Shown piece by piece: positions 35,295-43,903 of a stretch of 64,000 nt of DNA. The translations under genes were made by a program, and so were the position numbers. The stretch is taken from the NCBI RefSeq assembly GCF_002929805.1, contig NZ_PJJM01000088.1:20200-84199 (forward strand), given 5' to 3'. The notes under the pieces are model-generated. The model was not told where the DNA came from. It was given only the letters and a program-made list of their open reading frames with translations, and made no database searches. Numbering within the stretch: position 1 is the stretch's first letter; every line of letters begins with the position of its first letter. The DNA comes from Cryobacterium sp. Y50 (lineage in GTDB: Bacteria; Actinomycetota; Actinomycetes; Actinomycetales; Microbacteriaceae).

Positions 35295-36761
35295 ATGTCG
35301 CAATTGAAAACCAACACTCGACCCGCCCCGAACGCGCAACCACACCTGGCCCGATCACTGTCGAACCGTCATATCCAGCTGATCGCCATCGGGGGCGCGA
35401 TCGGAACGGGCCTGTTCATGGGGTCAGGGAAGACTATCTCCCTCGCCGGGCCGTCCGTGATCTTCGTCTATATGATCATCGGCTTCATGCTGTTCTTCGT
35501 CATGCGGGCCATGGGCGAGTTGTTGCTCTCCAACCTCGACTACAAGTCATTCAGCGACTTCGCCGGTGATTTGCTCGGGCCGTGGGCCGGCTTCTTCACG
35601 AGCTGGACGTACTGGCTCTGCTGGATCGTGACCGCCATCGCTGAGCTGATCGCCATTGCGCTGTATACGAGCTTCTGGTGGCCAGATCTACCACTCTGGA
35701 TACCGGCCCTCGGTGCCGTGTTGATTCTGCTTGGCTTCAACCTCACGAGCGTCAAGGCGTTCGGCGAGACCGAGTTCTGGTTCGCGCTGATCAAGATCGT
35801 CGCGATCGTCACGCTCATCATCGTGGGGCTCGTGATGGTGTTCACGAAGTTTCAGTCCCCCGGCGGCGCTGCGGCGAGTCTCAGCAACCTATGGAACGAC
35901 GGTGGGATGTTTCCGACCGGTCCGATGGGGTTCATCGCCGGCTTCCAGCTCTCCGTGTTCGCGTTCCTCGGGGTCGAGCTCGTGGGCACGACGGCCGCCG
36001 AAGCGCAGCACCCGGAGAAGAACCTTCCCAAGGCCATCAACTCGATTCCCATTCGCATCATGCTGTTCTACGTTCTGGCCCTGATCGTGATCATGGCGGT
36101 CACTCCGTGGCGTGAGGTCACCGCCGATGTGAGCCCGTTCGTGGCGATGTTCGCCCTCGCGGGGCTCGGCGCAGCCGCGGCCGTGATCAACTTCGTCGTG
36201 CTCACAAGCGCGACATCCTCGGCGAATTCCGGGCTGTATTCCACATCGAGAATGCTCTTCGGCCTGTCGGTCGAGGGTACGGCACCGGGGCGTTTTCAAC
36301 GCCTGAGCCGCCACCGGGTACCGGCCAACGCGCTGTTGTTCTCGTGCATGTTTCTGCTCGTATCCGCTGTTCTGCTGTATGCGAGCTCGTCGATCATCGC
36401 CGTGTTCACCGTGGTGACGACCATGGCGTCGGTACTGTTCATCTTCGTGTGGACCATCATCGTGGTGAGCTATATCGTGTACCGCAGGCGCCGCCCGGCA
36501 ATGCACGCGGCCTCCAAGTTCAAAATGCCCGGCGGCGTATACATGTGTTACCTGCTGCTCGCGTTCTTCGTCTTCCTGATCTGGGCACTCACCCAGAAGG
36601 CCGACACCCTGCAGGCGCTGCTCGTGACGCCGGTGTGGTTCATCGGGCTTAGCGTCGTATGGCTGATCATTCGCCGTCGCCCCGAACTGGCTACCCATCA
36701 GGAACTTCACCGGGCCAGCGTGCAGGCCGATCGGTCCGCGGCACTCGCCTTCCGGAGCTGA
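35295..36761 (+). CDS. cycA: Amino acid permease, CycA-like (D-serine/D-alanine/glycine)
   Basis: The 488-residue APC-family carrier has about twelve hydrophobic segments. The N-terminal LIAIGGAIGTGLFMGSGKTISLAGPSV is the substrate-binding helix-breaker region of this family, and ELLLSNLDYKSFSDFAGDLLGPWAGFF resembles the CycA group. It imports small neutral amino acids by proton symport. ATG 35295 is preceded by AAGGAAGTAACTCC. Adjacent alr and ald supply catabolism of D- and L-alanine. The symbol is by best resemblance; a glycine or serine preference is possible. Confidence 0.8.
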   Translation: MSQLKTNTRPAPNAQPHLARSLSNRHIQLIAIGGAIGTGLFMGSGKTISLAGPSVIFVYMIIGFMLFFVMRAMGELLLSNLDYKSFSDFAGDLLGPWAGFFTSWTYWLCWIVTAIAELIAIALYTSFWWPDLPLWIPALGAVLILLGFNLTSVKAFGETEFWFALIKIVAIVTLIIVGLVMVFTKFQSPGGAAASLSNLWNDGGMFPTGPMGFIAGFQLSVFAFLGVELVGTTAAEAQHPEKNLPKAINSIPIRIMLFYVLALIVIMAVTPWREVTADVSPFVAMFALAGLGAAAAVINFVVLTSATSSANSGLYSTSRMLFGLSVEGTAPGRFQRLSRHRVPANALLFSCMFLLVSAVLLYASSSIIAVFTVVTTMASVLFIFVWTIIVVSYIVYRRRRPAMHAASKFKMPGGVYMCYLLLAFFVFLIWALTQKADTLQALLVTPVWFIGLSVVWLIIRRRPELATHQELHRASVQADRSAALAFRS

Positions 36762-36839
36762 TACCGCCGGAGCGGGGTCGTCTTCCGTCAACGAAATCGC
36801 AGGGTCGGGCCACGCTCGAATGATCGGTACGCTGGCGGC

Positions 36840-37352
36840 ATGGAGAACACCGAGAAACCGCAACCGCGCCGCGCCGTCGTGGCTGCTGCCGTGGGCTTCG
36901 CGGCCGTGGCCGCCTACGCGATTGTGGGGGCCCTGCAGATTCTGGTATGGAATCCGCTGGCGGCGGTTCCGGGGGTCACGCTCGGGAAGATCCGCGCTGA
37001 GATGGCGCGCGCGGATGAGTCACTCACTGCGAACTGGGTGCTCGCCTGGGGCGCGATCGGGATTGTACTCGCCACCGTCGTTCTGCTGGTTGCGATCGTG
37101 CGGATGAACAGTCGGGTCGGCCCGGTGGTCGCGGCCTACCTGGTGCTGTTGGTCTTTGCAGCTCCCGGACACTTCTTTGTGGGCTTCAGGCCCGGCATGT
37201 CGCTCGCTGACACCTTTCTGATTTCGGGCGAGGACCATGCCCCGTGGGGCATGGCGCTCTACGTCGTCAGCGCCGCCAGCCTGCTCGCTTTGATCGTGCT
37301 GATTATTCGGGCCGGGCGCTCCGCCACCGCTCGCGCCGTGAGGCACGGGTAG
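36840..37352 (+). CDS. Small four-helix membrane protein
   Basis: A 170-residue protein with four hydrophobic segments (VAAYAIVGALQILVW; WVLAWGAIGIVLATVVLLVAIV; VVAAYLVLLVFAAPGHFFV; MALYVVSAASLLALIVLII) and a short basic tail. No known motif. It resembles conserved small membrane proteins of actinobacteria; function unknown. It is 80 bases after cycA and could be read from it. Confidence 0.6.
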   Translation: MENTEKPQPRRAVVAAAVGFAAVAAYAIVGALQILVWNPLAAVPGVTLGKIRAEMARADESLTANWVLAWGAIGIVLATVVLLVAIVRMNSRVGPVVAAYLVLLVFAAPGHFFVGFRPGMSLADTFLISGEDHAPWGMALYVVSAASLLALIVLIIRAGRSATARAVRHG

Positions 37353-37933
37353 TCCGCATCTTTCGCTTGCCGCCTTCCGCCGTACCAAATTAGCCGGAGT
37401 TTCGCACTGTCGAAAGCTGTTGGAGCCGCCACAATCTGCTCGCGCAGCCAGCAAGCCACACACGCGAGCAGACTTCGGTCGCGCGGGAGCGCTGAACGTG
37501 CTCGTGCTCGTGCTCGTGCCAAAGCCGTATTGCGGCAGGATCAACGGATGAGCAATGCTGGCACCGTTGTGAATCGAACGGTGCACGTGCGAGGCGGTAC
37601 CGTACCGGGCATCCGACGGGTAGTCCCACCTGAGGATTGAGCTCGACCTCTGTGGCACGGCTGCGGGGAACCGCCCGCGATGCTGCTCGGAAATCGTCCG
37701 TGCACAGCGTACTTGCACCCGAGACGAGACGCGATACCGCCTAAGTCACACCGAGGGTGCGGCGCCCAAAGGCGTCTAAAACTTTGGGGTGTTGTCGTAG
37801 TTCACTAACACGTCATCGAACTCGCTTACAATAGCAACCGCTTATTCACTTGGCCTCACTAACTTCATCCTTGAGACCCACCCATTGACGTCCGACGTGA
37901 GGCAACCAGACCAGTGCACGAGATGAGAATCCG
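37353..37933. other. Long intergenic region upstream of the Ugp-like operon; promoter, possible PHO box
   Basis: I see no gene in this 580-base stretch. It contains a short GTGCTC microsatellite near 37498-37515. The right-hand end holds candidate promoter parts: 11-base direct-repeat-like GTTCACTAACA (37800-37810) and CGTCATCGAAC (37811-37821), followed by the -10-like TACAAT at 37827-37832. GTTCAC at 11-base spacing recalls a PhoP (phosphate) box, which would suit a glycerophosphodiester import operon, but the second repeat is imperfect. Confidence 0.5.
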
Positions 37934-38902
37934 TTGAATTCCGCCACGGCCGTGCTGGAACAGCCTCCTGCGGAAGCCGCGACGACGCGCACGGAGACTG
38001 TTCCGCCACCTCGCCGGCCACAACGTCGTCGCAATCGCAGACATGACTTTACTGGGTACGCCTTCGTCCTCCCCGCCCTGGCAATTCTGGTCGCCTTTTC
38101 GGTCTTTCCTATTCTTTATAGCTTCGTTCTGAGCGTCTTTTCGTGGGATATGCTCACCAGCGGTCCGCGGTTCGTGGGCCTGGACAATTATTCCGACTTG
38201 CTGACGAGCGGCGAGCTATATCGCAGCCTCAGCCTCACGGCGGTCTACACCATCATCACTGTTGGACCCTCGATGGCGCTCGGATTAATTTTTGCCGTTC
38301 TGCTCGACCAGAACATTAACGCGATCAGCGTTTACCGATCATTCTTTTTCGCTCCGTTAATGACATCGACCGTCGCCATATCTGTCGTCTGGCTGTGGAT
38401 TTACCATCCGGACTACGGTCTGATGAATGAGGCGCTGGGATTCCTCGGTGCCAGTCCGGTGAAATGGCTGAATGATCCGAACACAGCTCTGCTGGCACTA
38501 GCGATCATGTCGGTCTGGAAGAACATCGGGTTCTGCGTCGTGCTGTATCTTGCAGGACTTCAAAGCATCGCCCCGAACGTCGTTGAGGCTGCCACTATGG
38601 ACGGTGCTGGATTCTGGCGCGTGGTTCGGAGTATCAAGGTGCCATTACTCGGCCCGACGAGCTTTCTGCTGATTATTCTTCTGACGATCGATCAATTCCA
38701 GACCTTTGCGCAGGTCGACGTAATGACCCAGGGTGGGCCAGCGGGAGCGACAACCCTAATCGTTCCACTGCTCTGGGAGCACGCCTTCGAGCTTTTCCAG
38801 ATGGGGTACGCGTCAGCTATTGCCGTAGTGCTCTTTGTTATCGTCATGCTGCTCACACTCGTGCAGATGTTCATCGTCGGACGCCGGGTGAATTACCAAT
38901 GA
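37934..38902 (+). CDS. ugpA: ABC transporter permease, UgpA/MalF type
   Basis: The 322-residue membrane protein has six hydrophobic segments and the EAA-loop signature near residues 215-235 (VVEAATMDGAGFWRVVRSIKVPLLGP), which contacts the ATPase. The N-terminal 45 residues are basic and proline-rich. The TTG at 37934 is the longest start; an ATG upstream reaches a stop quickly, so the true start may be the later GTG. It is coupled to ugpE by a four-base ATGA overlap. With a GDPD gene at the end of the operon it is likely part of a glycerol-3-phosphate or glycerophosphodiester importer. Confidence 0.75.
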   Translation: MNSATAVLEQPPAEAATTRTETVPPPRRPQRRRNRRHDFTGYAFVLPALAILVAFSVFPILYSFVLSVFSWDMLTSGPRFVGLDNYSDLLTSGELYRSLSLTAVYTIITVGPSMALGLIFAVLLDQNINAISVYRSFFFAPLMTSTVAISVVWLWIYHPDYGLMNEALGFLGASPVKWLNDPNTALLALAIMSVWKNIGFCVVLYLAGLQSIAPNVVEAATMDGAGFWRVVRSIKVPLLGPTSFLLIILLTIDQFQTFAQVDVMTQGGPAGATTLIVPLLWEHAFELFQMGYASAIAVVLFVIVMLLTLVQMFIVGRRVNYQ

Positions 38903-39798
38903 GCGTCGTGTCGCAACTACTGCGCAGCGAACGGATGCTCCGCACGGCTCCAATCCAGATCCGCGGGCGACGCGCCCTCCACAGCCGAGCAACCCGTCTG
39001 ACACGGCACGTGGTACTCATCGCGCTGTCGCTCGTGATGGCCTTCCCCTTTCTCTGGATGATCCTCACATCTCTGAAAGGCGCAGAGGAGGTCTTCGCTC
39101 AGCCGCTGTCATTTCTGCCAAGAACGCTCGAATGGGGCAATTATCTTGAGGCGTGGAACGCGGCGCCGTTCGGCACATTCTTCTTGAACAGCCTTATCAT
39201 GTCCCTTGGCATCGTGCTCGCTCAGCTGATTACATGTTCACTCGCCGCATACGCTTTTGCGTTGATCGATTTTCGCGGGAGCCGGCTGTTGTTTCTCGTC
39301 GTGCTGGCCACCATGATGGTGCCCTTTGAGGCCACCATGATCCCGTCATATCTGGTGATCAATGGGCTCGGACTCCTGAATTCGTTCCTCGGACTAATTC
39401 TTCCGAGCGCTACCAGCGTCTTCGGAATCTTTCTGCTTCGTCAGTTCTTTCTGACTATTCCAAAAGACATCCTCGAGGCTGCGGCAATCGATGGATGTTC
39501 GCACTTTGGTACTTTTATGCGCATCGTCTTGCCGCTGTCGAAGCCAGTGCTCGCGACCTTGGCGCTCTTCTCCTTTCTCGGGGCGTGGAACAACTACCTC
39601 TGGCCGCTGCTGATCACGACCGAGACGTCGATGCGCACCGTACAGGTGGGACTCAAGTATCTGGTCGATGAGGAGATCGGCACTCAATGGCCGCAACTGA
39701 TGGCTGCTTCGACTTTCGTGATCGTACCCGTGCTCGTACTCTTCCTCGTTCTGCAGCGGTTTTTCATCAAGGGTGTGATGCACACCGGAGATCACTGA
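38899..39798 (+). CDS. ugpE: ABC transporter permease, UgpE/MalG type
   Basis: A 299-residue inner-membrane protein with six hydrophobic segments. The EAA loop ILEAAAIDGCSHFGTFMRIVLPLSKPV near residues 190-215 contacts the ATPase. It pairs with UgpA as the import channel. The ATG overlaps the ugpA stop (ATGA). An ATPase gene is not present in the operon, so a shared multi-sugar ATPase from elsewhere in the genome must serve it. Confidence 0.8.
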   Translation: MSVVSQLLRSERMLRTAPIQIRGRRALHSRATRLTRHVVLIALSLVMAFPFLWMILTSLKGAEEVFAQPLSFLPRTLEWGNYLEAWNAAPFGTFFLNSLIMSLGIVLAQLITCSLAAYAFALIDFRGSRLLFLVVLATMMVPFEATMIPSYLVINGLGLLNSFLGLILPSATSVFGIFLLRQFFLTIPKDILEAAAIDGCSHFGTFMRIVLPLSKPVLATLALFSFLGAWNNYLWPLLITTETSMRTVQVGLKYLVDEEIGTQWPQLMAASTFVIVPVLVLFLVLQRFFIKGVMHTGDH

Positions 39799-39856
39799 TG
39801 CCCTGCGCCCCGTCTACCAACTGCCTCACAACCCAGCACCAATCGATTGGCAAATA

Positions 39857-41128
39857 ATGATTCGATCCCACCGCAAGTTCCGCCTGATCCGTTCTCTCGG
39901 AGTGATGGCCGTCGCAGCCCTGACCCTGACCTCGTGCGCAGCAACACCTACTGGCGAGGAATCCAAGACAGTTTCGATCGACTTTTGGACAACACAACAG
40001 GGCGAGTACAAAGACGAGCTCGCGGCATTCACTGCGCTCCATTCCGATATCACGGTCAACCCCTCATTTATGGGCGATTATGACGAGATGCAGCAGAAAG
40101 TGCTAGCCGGCATCGTCGGTGGAACCGTACCGCAGGTCGTTCAGTTGGGCCAGCGTTATGGCATCCCCCAGGTAGCTGACTCCGGCATGCTTCTCCCGAT
40201 TGGGGACATCCTCGCTTCTGAAACGGTCGAGGATATCTTTCCGGCCTTCTTGGAACGCTTCACTTACAAAGAGAAGCTGTGGACCGTGCCATTCCAGAGC
40301 AGCACACCAGTTTTGTACTACAACAAGACGCTGTTTGACTCGAAGGGATTTGTGCCGCCGGAGACCTGGGACGAACTGGTCGCAACCGCGACGAACCTCA
40401 CTACGCCGGATGTGTGGGGCTTCAATACAGCAGCCGACATTCCCTGGTACTTTCAGCCGATGACTTGGAACCGGGGCGGGGAACTTCTCGATAACGACGG
40501 TGAGGTCAACCTCGACTCAGCTGAAGCGATCGAAACCCTGACATCATTCCAAAACCTCGTCTACAACAGTAAAGCCATGCCACAAAACCAGCACGCAACA
40601 GCCAAGGAAGACTTCATCGGCGGACGGCTGGCGATGTTGTTCGCTTCGGGATCAGGACTAGCAGGTACTCAGGAGCAGGTCGGCGACGCATTTGAGGTCG
40701 GAGTTGCCTACATCCCCGGAATCGTCGACGGTCAGGCGCGGTCGGTTCCGATTGGCGGAAACAGTCTCGGCATTTTCGCCTCAAGTCCCGCGCAGGAAGA
40801 GGCGTCGGCGGAGTTGGTTGAGTTTTTGACGAATACCGAGAACTCTGCAGCGGGGAGTATCGCCTCCGGGTACATCGCCATCCGATCGTCGTCATTGGAA
40901 CTTCCAAAATTTCAGAAGCACCTCGTGGAAAATCCAGAGTTCAAGGTGACCATCGACCAGTTGGAGTACCTGCGCGGACAGGGGATCAGCCCTGCTGATT
41001 CCCTCATCTGGAAGGGCATCATCGACGCGTTCGAGTCGATCGAGACGGATCCTGAGGCGGATGCCGCGGAGCTCCTGGGCGCGCTTCAAGTCGAAGTCTC
41101 CGACTACCTGGCAGACTATCGAAAATGA
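39857..41128 (+). CDS. ugpB: ABC substrate-binding lipoprotein, UgpB-like
   Basis: The 423-residue protein has a lipoprotein signal (VAALTLTSCAATP, Cys near residue 27) and a family-1 binding fold, with SIDFWTTQQGEYKDELAAFTALHSD, AGIVGGTVPQVVQLGQR and VYNSKAMPQNQH. It is most like glycerol-3-phosphate-binding UgpB, as the operon ends with a glycerophosphodiester phosphodiesterase. The ligand-defining residues cannot be judged by eye. It lies 58 bases after ugpE; its stop overlaps the GDPD start by four bases. Confidence 0.75.
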   Translation: MIRSHRKFRLIRSLGVMAVAALTLTSCAATPTGEESKTVSIDFWTTQQGEYKDELAAFTALHSDITVNPSFMGDYDEMQQKVLAGIVGGTVPQVVQLGQRYGIPQVADSGMLLPIGDILASETVEDIFPAFLERFTYKEKLWTVPFQSSTPVLYYNKTLFDSKGFVPPETWDELVATATNLTTPDVWGFNTAADIPWYFQPMTWNRGGELLDNDGEVNLDSAEAIETLTSFQNLVYNSKAMPQNQHATAKEDFIGGRLAMLFASGSGLAGTQEQVGDAFEVGVAYIPGIVDGQARSVPIGGNSLGIFASSPAQEEASAELVEFLTNTENSAAGSIASGYIAIRSSSLELPKFQKHLVENPEFKVTIDQLEYLRGQGISPADSLIWKGIIDAFESIETDPEADAAELLGALQVEVSDYLADYRK

Positions 41129-41889
41129 TCATTTTAGCGCACCGCGGGGCATCCGGGCACGCCCCGGAGAATACGCTTTCTGCCTTCTATCGAGGCCTGG
41201 ACCTCGGGGCTCACGGTGTTGAATTTGACCTTCGTCGTTCGAGTGACGGGGAGATCGTGGTGTTCCACGATCTCACAGTTGACCGCACTACTGACGGTCA
41301 CGGTCCCCTAGCCGAGTACACCTGGCCCGAACTACGCCACCTTGACGCAGGAAGCTGGTTTTCGCCGCGATTCGCTGGGGAACGCATCGTACGATTTGTC
41401 GACCTTCTCTACGCGTTCGGCGGGCGTCAGATCCATCTGGCTGTTGAGCTGAAAGCGAACCACATTGAGGAGGATGTCTGGGCCATGATCACGGAGACCA
41501 GCCGACATGCGACCATTACCGTCACCTCCTTCGACTTGACAAATCTGAAGAGAATGCGTGAGGTATCTTCCGAGGTACGTCTCGGATATCTGACCAAGAC
41601 GCTCGATGAGCGCACCGTGGCCCAGGCTAGATCGGTGAGTGCTGAGCAAATATGCCCCGATGCATCCGCTCTGAGTGTTGAGCAAATGCAAATGGCCCGC
41701 CACGCGGCTCTTGAAGTGCGCTGCTGGAACTCGCGGCCGGTGGGAGCGATGCAGAATGCAGCCGCTCTTGGGGCAGATGGGATGACTGTTGATTTTCCCG
41801 ACAGACTGGTCGACTATCTGGCGACCCACGGTGGATCGGGAGAATGGCCCGGCCACGAGGCCGCGCTAACAGTACAAACCCGAGGGTAG
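41125..41889 (+). CDS. ugpQ: Glycerophosphodiester phosphodiesterase
   Basis: The 254-residue TIM-barrel enzyme has the catalytic ILAHRGASGHAPENTLSAF (His and Arg, residues 3-20), GVEFDLRRSSDGEIVVFHDLTVDRTTDG with the acidic metal ligands and second His, and the later VELKAN. It splits glycerophosphodiesters into glycerol-3-phosphate and an alcohol. No signal peptide is visible, so it is cytoplasmic, after import by UgpABE. Its start overlaps the ugpB stop (ATGA). Confidence 0.9.
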   Translation: MIILAHRGASGHAPENTLSAFYRGLDLGAHGVEFDLRRSSDGEIVVFHDLTVDRTTDGHGPLAEYTWPELRHLDAGSWFSPRFAGERIVRFVDLLYAFGGRQIHLAVELKANHIEEDVWAMITETSRHATITVTSFDLTNLKRMREVSSEVRLGYLTKTLDERTVAQARSVSAEQICPDASALSVEQMQMARHAALEVRCWNSRPVGAMQNAAALGADGMTVDFPDRLVDYLATHGGSGEWPGHEAALTVQTRG

Positions 41890-41995
41890 CTGCTCGCTGC
41901 TGCAGGTAGGTCAGGGGGCAAAAGGACGGCCCGAAGGACCTTGCGGAGCGCATAGCGACCGCTGCCCTCTTCCGTCATCTCGCGCAGCGCGAGCG

Positions 41996-42211
41996 TCAGT
42001 CGACGACTTCGATTTGAGTGCGGATGTATTCCTTCTCACGATCGGAGAGTGTCGCCGGGCCTGGCTCGATAATCGAGTCACACAAGCGGGCGACTTCGGC
42101 CAGCGCCTTGGGACTCAAGGGGGCGTCCAAGTTCGCGAGGATCTCGTGCTTGAAGTCAATGTCAAGGTACGGCCACCAGCGATCGATTGGTGGCAGAACG
42201 ATCTCACTCAT
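41996..42211 (-). CDS. Small hypothetical protein (71 residues)
   Basis: ATG 42211 follows ACAGGAGATTCTC, a good ribosome site. The product MSEIVLPPIDRWWPYLDIDF... is acidic and helical, with no motif I know; it resembles short conserved actinobacterial proteins beginning with a P-I-x-R-W-W segment. Ends VEVVD-like (TQIEVVD). It is divergent from the quinone oxidoreductase gene. Confidence 0.6.
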   Translation of the reverse strand: MSEIVLPPIDRWWPYLDIDFKHEILANLDAPLSPKALAEVARLCDSIIEPGPATLSDREKEYIRTQIEVVD

Positions 42212-42369
42212 GAGAATCTCCTGTTCAGCGGCCAGAGTCGAGAGCCACATCTCAATGATGCGCCGAGTTCGGCAGTGCCGATAGGGGCGACGCGTCGTTG
42301 AAACGAATGCCCGCCGGCTGACACCTCGACGCTGTTGGTCGTGTCGTACCCCGCGCGTAGGCTGCGGAC

Positions 42370-43347
42370 ATGCGCGCAATTATCGTGAACTCTCCTGGTG
42401 GTCCTGAATCCCTCACCCTGACGACGGTGCCCGATCTCGTTGTCGGGGCCCACGACATCCGTTTGGAGGTCGCAGCGGCGGGCGTGAACCGAGCGGATAT
42501 CCTGCAACGGCAGGGCAATTATCCCTCACCGGCCGACGCGCCACAGTGGCCGGGGCTGGAGGTGTCTGGCGTGGTCATCGAGGTAGGCGACGACGTGACC
42601 CGGTTCGGCATCGGCGATCGGGTGTGTGCGCTGCTCGCCGGCGGCGGCTACGCCACTGAAGCCGTGGTGCACGAAGACCTGGCGTTACTGGTGCCACTGT
42701 CAATGGACCTCATCGACGCCGCAGCCCTGCCGGAAGCCCTGGCCACCGTGTGGTCGAACGTGTTCATGGACGCTGCGCTCCAGCCCGGAGAAACACTGCT
42801 CGTGCACGGCGGCGGGAGCGGAATCGGCACGACCGCCATCCAGCTCGGCCGCCTCATGGATGCCCATGTGGCCGTGACGGCCGGATCCGCCGAGAAACTC
42901 GCCGTGTGCGAAAGCCTGGGGGCGCAGATTCTGGTCAACTACCGGGAACAGGATTTCGTCGCCGAGATCAACACCGCCACCGACGGTCACGGTGCCGACG
43001 TGATCCTGGACATCATGGGTGGCGGCTATGCAGCCCGCAATATTGAGGCGGTCGCGGTGAACGGGCGCATCATGGTGCTCGCCAACCAGAGCGGCGAACC
43101 GGCCCGGTTCGACCCATTTCGCCTCATGCAGAAGCGCGCCCGCTATTGGGGCACCACCCTGCGGTCGCGGCCGCTGGCCGAAAAGGTCGCCATTCTGCGT
43201 TCCCTGGAATCGGCGGTCTGGCCGTGGATCGCGTCGGGTGAGTTTCGACCGGTGATCGACGGCCGGTTCTCGTTTGCGAGTGCAGCGGATGCGCATCGGC
43301 GGCTGGAATCATCGACTCACGTCGGCAAGATCGTGCTGGTGCCCTGA
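42370..43347 (+). CDS. Zeta-crystallin-type NAD(P)H:quinone oxidoreductase
   Basis: The 325-residue medium-chain reductase has AAGVNRADILQRQGNYP, GLEVSGVVIEVGDDV, the NADPH Rossmann loop VHGGGSGIGTTAIQLG near residues 140-155, and GADVILDIMGG. It lacks the structural zinc cysteines typical of alcohol dehydrogenases, which fits the quinone-reductase branch. It reduces quinones or enones in the cytoplasm. It ends close to a tandem repeat and a terminator. The true electron acceptor is unknown. Confidence 0.85.
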   Translation: MRAIIVNSPGGPESLTLTTVPDLVVGAHDIRLEVAAAGVNRADILQRQGNYPSPADAPQWPGLEVSGVVIEVGDDVTRFGIGDRVCALLAGGGYATEAVVHEDLALLVPLSMDLIDAAALPEALATVWSNVFMDAALQPGETLLVHGGGSGIGTTAIQLGRLMDAHVAVTAGSAEKLAVCESLGAQILVNYREQDFVAEINTATDGHGADVILDIMGGGYAARNIEAVAVNGRIMVLANQSGEPARFDPFRLMQKRARYWGTTLRSRPLAEKVAILRSLESAVWPWIASGEFRPVIDGRFSFASAADAHRRLESSTHVGKIVLVP

Positions 43348-43363
43348 ACCGACCGTGAAGTCA

Positions 43364-43443
43364 GCGCGAGCAGCCTTCGCGCGAGCAGCCTTCGCGCGAG
43401 CAGCCTTCGCGCGAGCAGCCTTCGCGCGAGCAGCCTTCGCGCG
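43364..43443 (+). repeat. 15-bp tandem repeat, five units plus a partial
   Basis: GCGCGAGCAGCCTTC is repeated exactly at 43364, 43379, 43394, 43409 and 43424, then GCGCG at 43439. The unit length keeps a reading frame, encoding AAR-type (minus) or RAAFA-type (plus) pentapeptides, but no gene is evident. It lies between the oxidoreductase stop and a terminator. Exact identity suggests recent slippage expansion. Confidence 0.9.
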
Positions 43444-43456
43444 CCGATATAAAAAA

Positions 43457-43483
43457 GGGGCCGCACCGACCGGTGCGACCCCC
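43457..43483. terminator. Hairpin terminator flanked by A tract
   Basis: GGGGCCGCACCG (43457-43468) pairs with CGGTGCGACCCC (43471-43482), preceded by an A run (43450-43456) that serves as a T tract on the minus strand. It follows the oxidoreductase gene and the repeat array and faces minus-strand transcripts from the monooxygenase side too. Confidence 0.75.
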
Positions 43484-43819
43484 TCACTTCTCTGTCGAGC
43501 GGCTACGTCTGTTCGGCTGCAGCGGCGCGAGCCAGCTCGGTCCACGGCTGGGTGAAGGCGGGCGTGACCCCGTGATCACGCCGAGCAGGACACCGCCGAT
43601 AATTACGACGATCCAGCTGAGCTCCGAGCCGAAACCGACCGACAGCACGACGGCCAGCATCATGGCCATGGAGACCACGTGGTGACCGAGGCGACGACCA
43701 CTCCGGCGCCAGCGCCGAAAATAGGAAAGCCGAGGGCCACTTTTTGTCGACACCACCTCGTGAGCTATCGCTGTGGCCTGTCTTGAGTGCTCGAGTCGGG
43801 TTCTCCCGTCGTGAGGCAC
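43484..43819 (-). CDS. Possible small membrane protein
   Basis: The minus-strand frame encodes a basic N-terminus (RLSYFRRWRRSGRRLGHH) and two hydrophobic segments (VVSMAMMLAVVLSVGFG, WIVVIIGGVLLGVITGS), then a basic tail. It has no obvious ribosome site and lies beside the terminator. It may be real, or a remnant. Start position is unsure; the ATG near 43669 would give only the membrane part. Confidence 0.35.
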   Translation of the reverse strand: MPHDGRTRLEHSRQATAIAHEVVSTKSGPRLSYFRRWRRSGRRLGHHVVSMAMMLAVVLSVGFGSELSWIVVIIGGVLLGVITGSRPPSPSRGPSWLAPLQPNRRSRSTEK

Positions 43820-43903
43820 GGACTGTGCACGATGAAGTGCAGTGGCAGCACCTCACCGGGCCAGCAAACCGGGCGCGAGCAGTCGAGCGAGCGAACGAGC
43901 GAC

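Noticed and set aside
35889..36863. A 324-codon open frame opposite the CycA-like gene
   Set aside because: It is antisense to a clear transporter, is rich in charged residues (His, Asp, Glu, Arg), as expected of the reverse frame of a hydrophobic gene, and has no family motif.
43364..43443. Possible CRISPR-like array
   Set aside because: Units are contiguous 15-mers with no spacers.
43309..43545. An open frame rich in AKAAR repeats on the minus strand over the 15-bp array
   Set aside because: It only exists because the repeat is frame-neutral; it lacks a ribosome site and overlaps the oxidoreductase end and the terminator.
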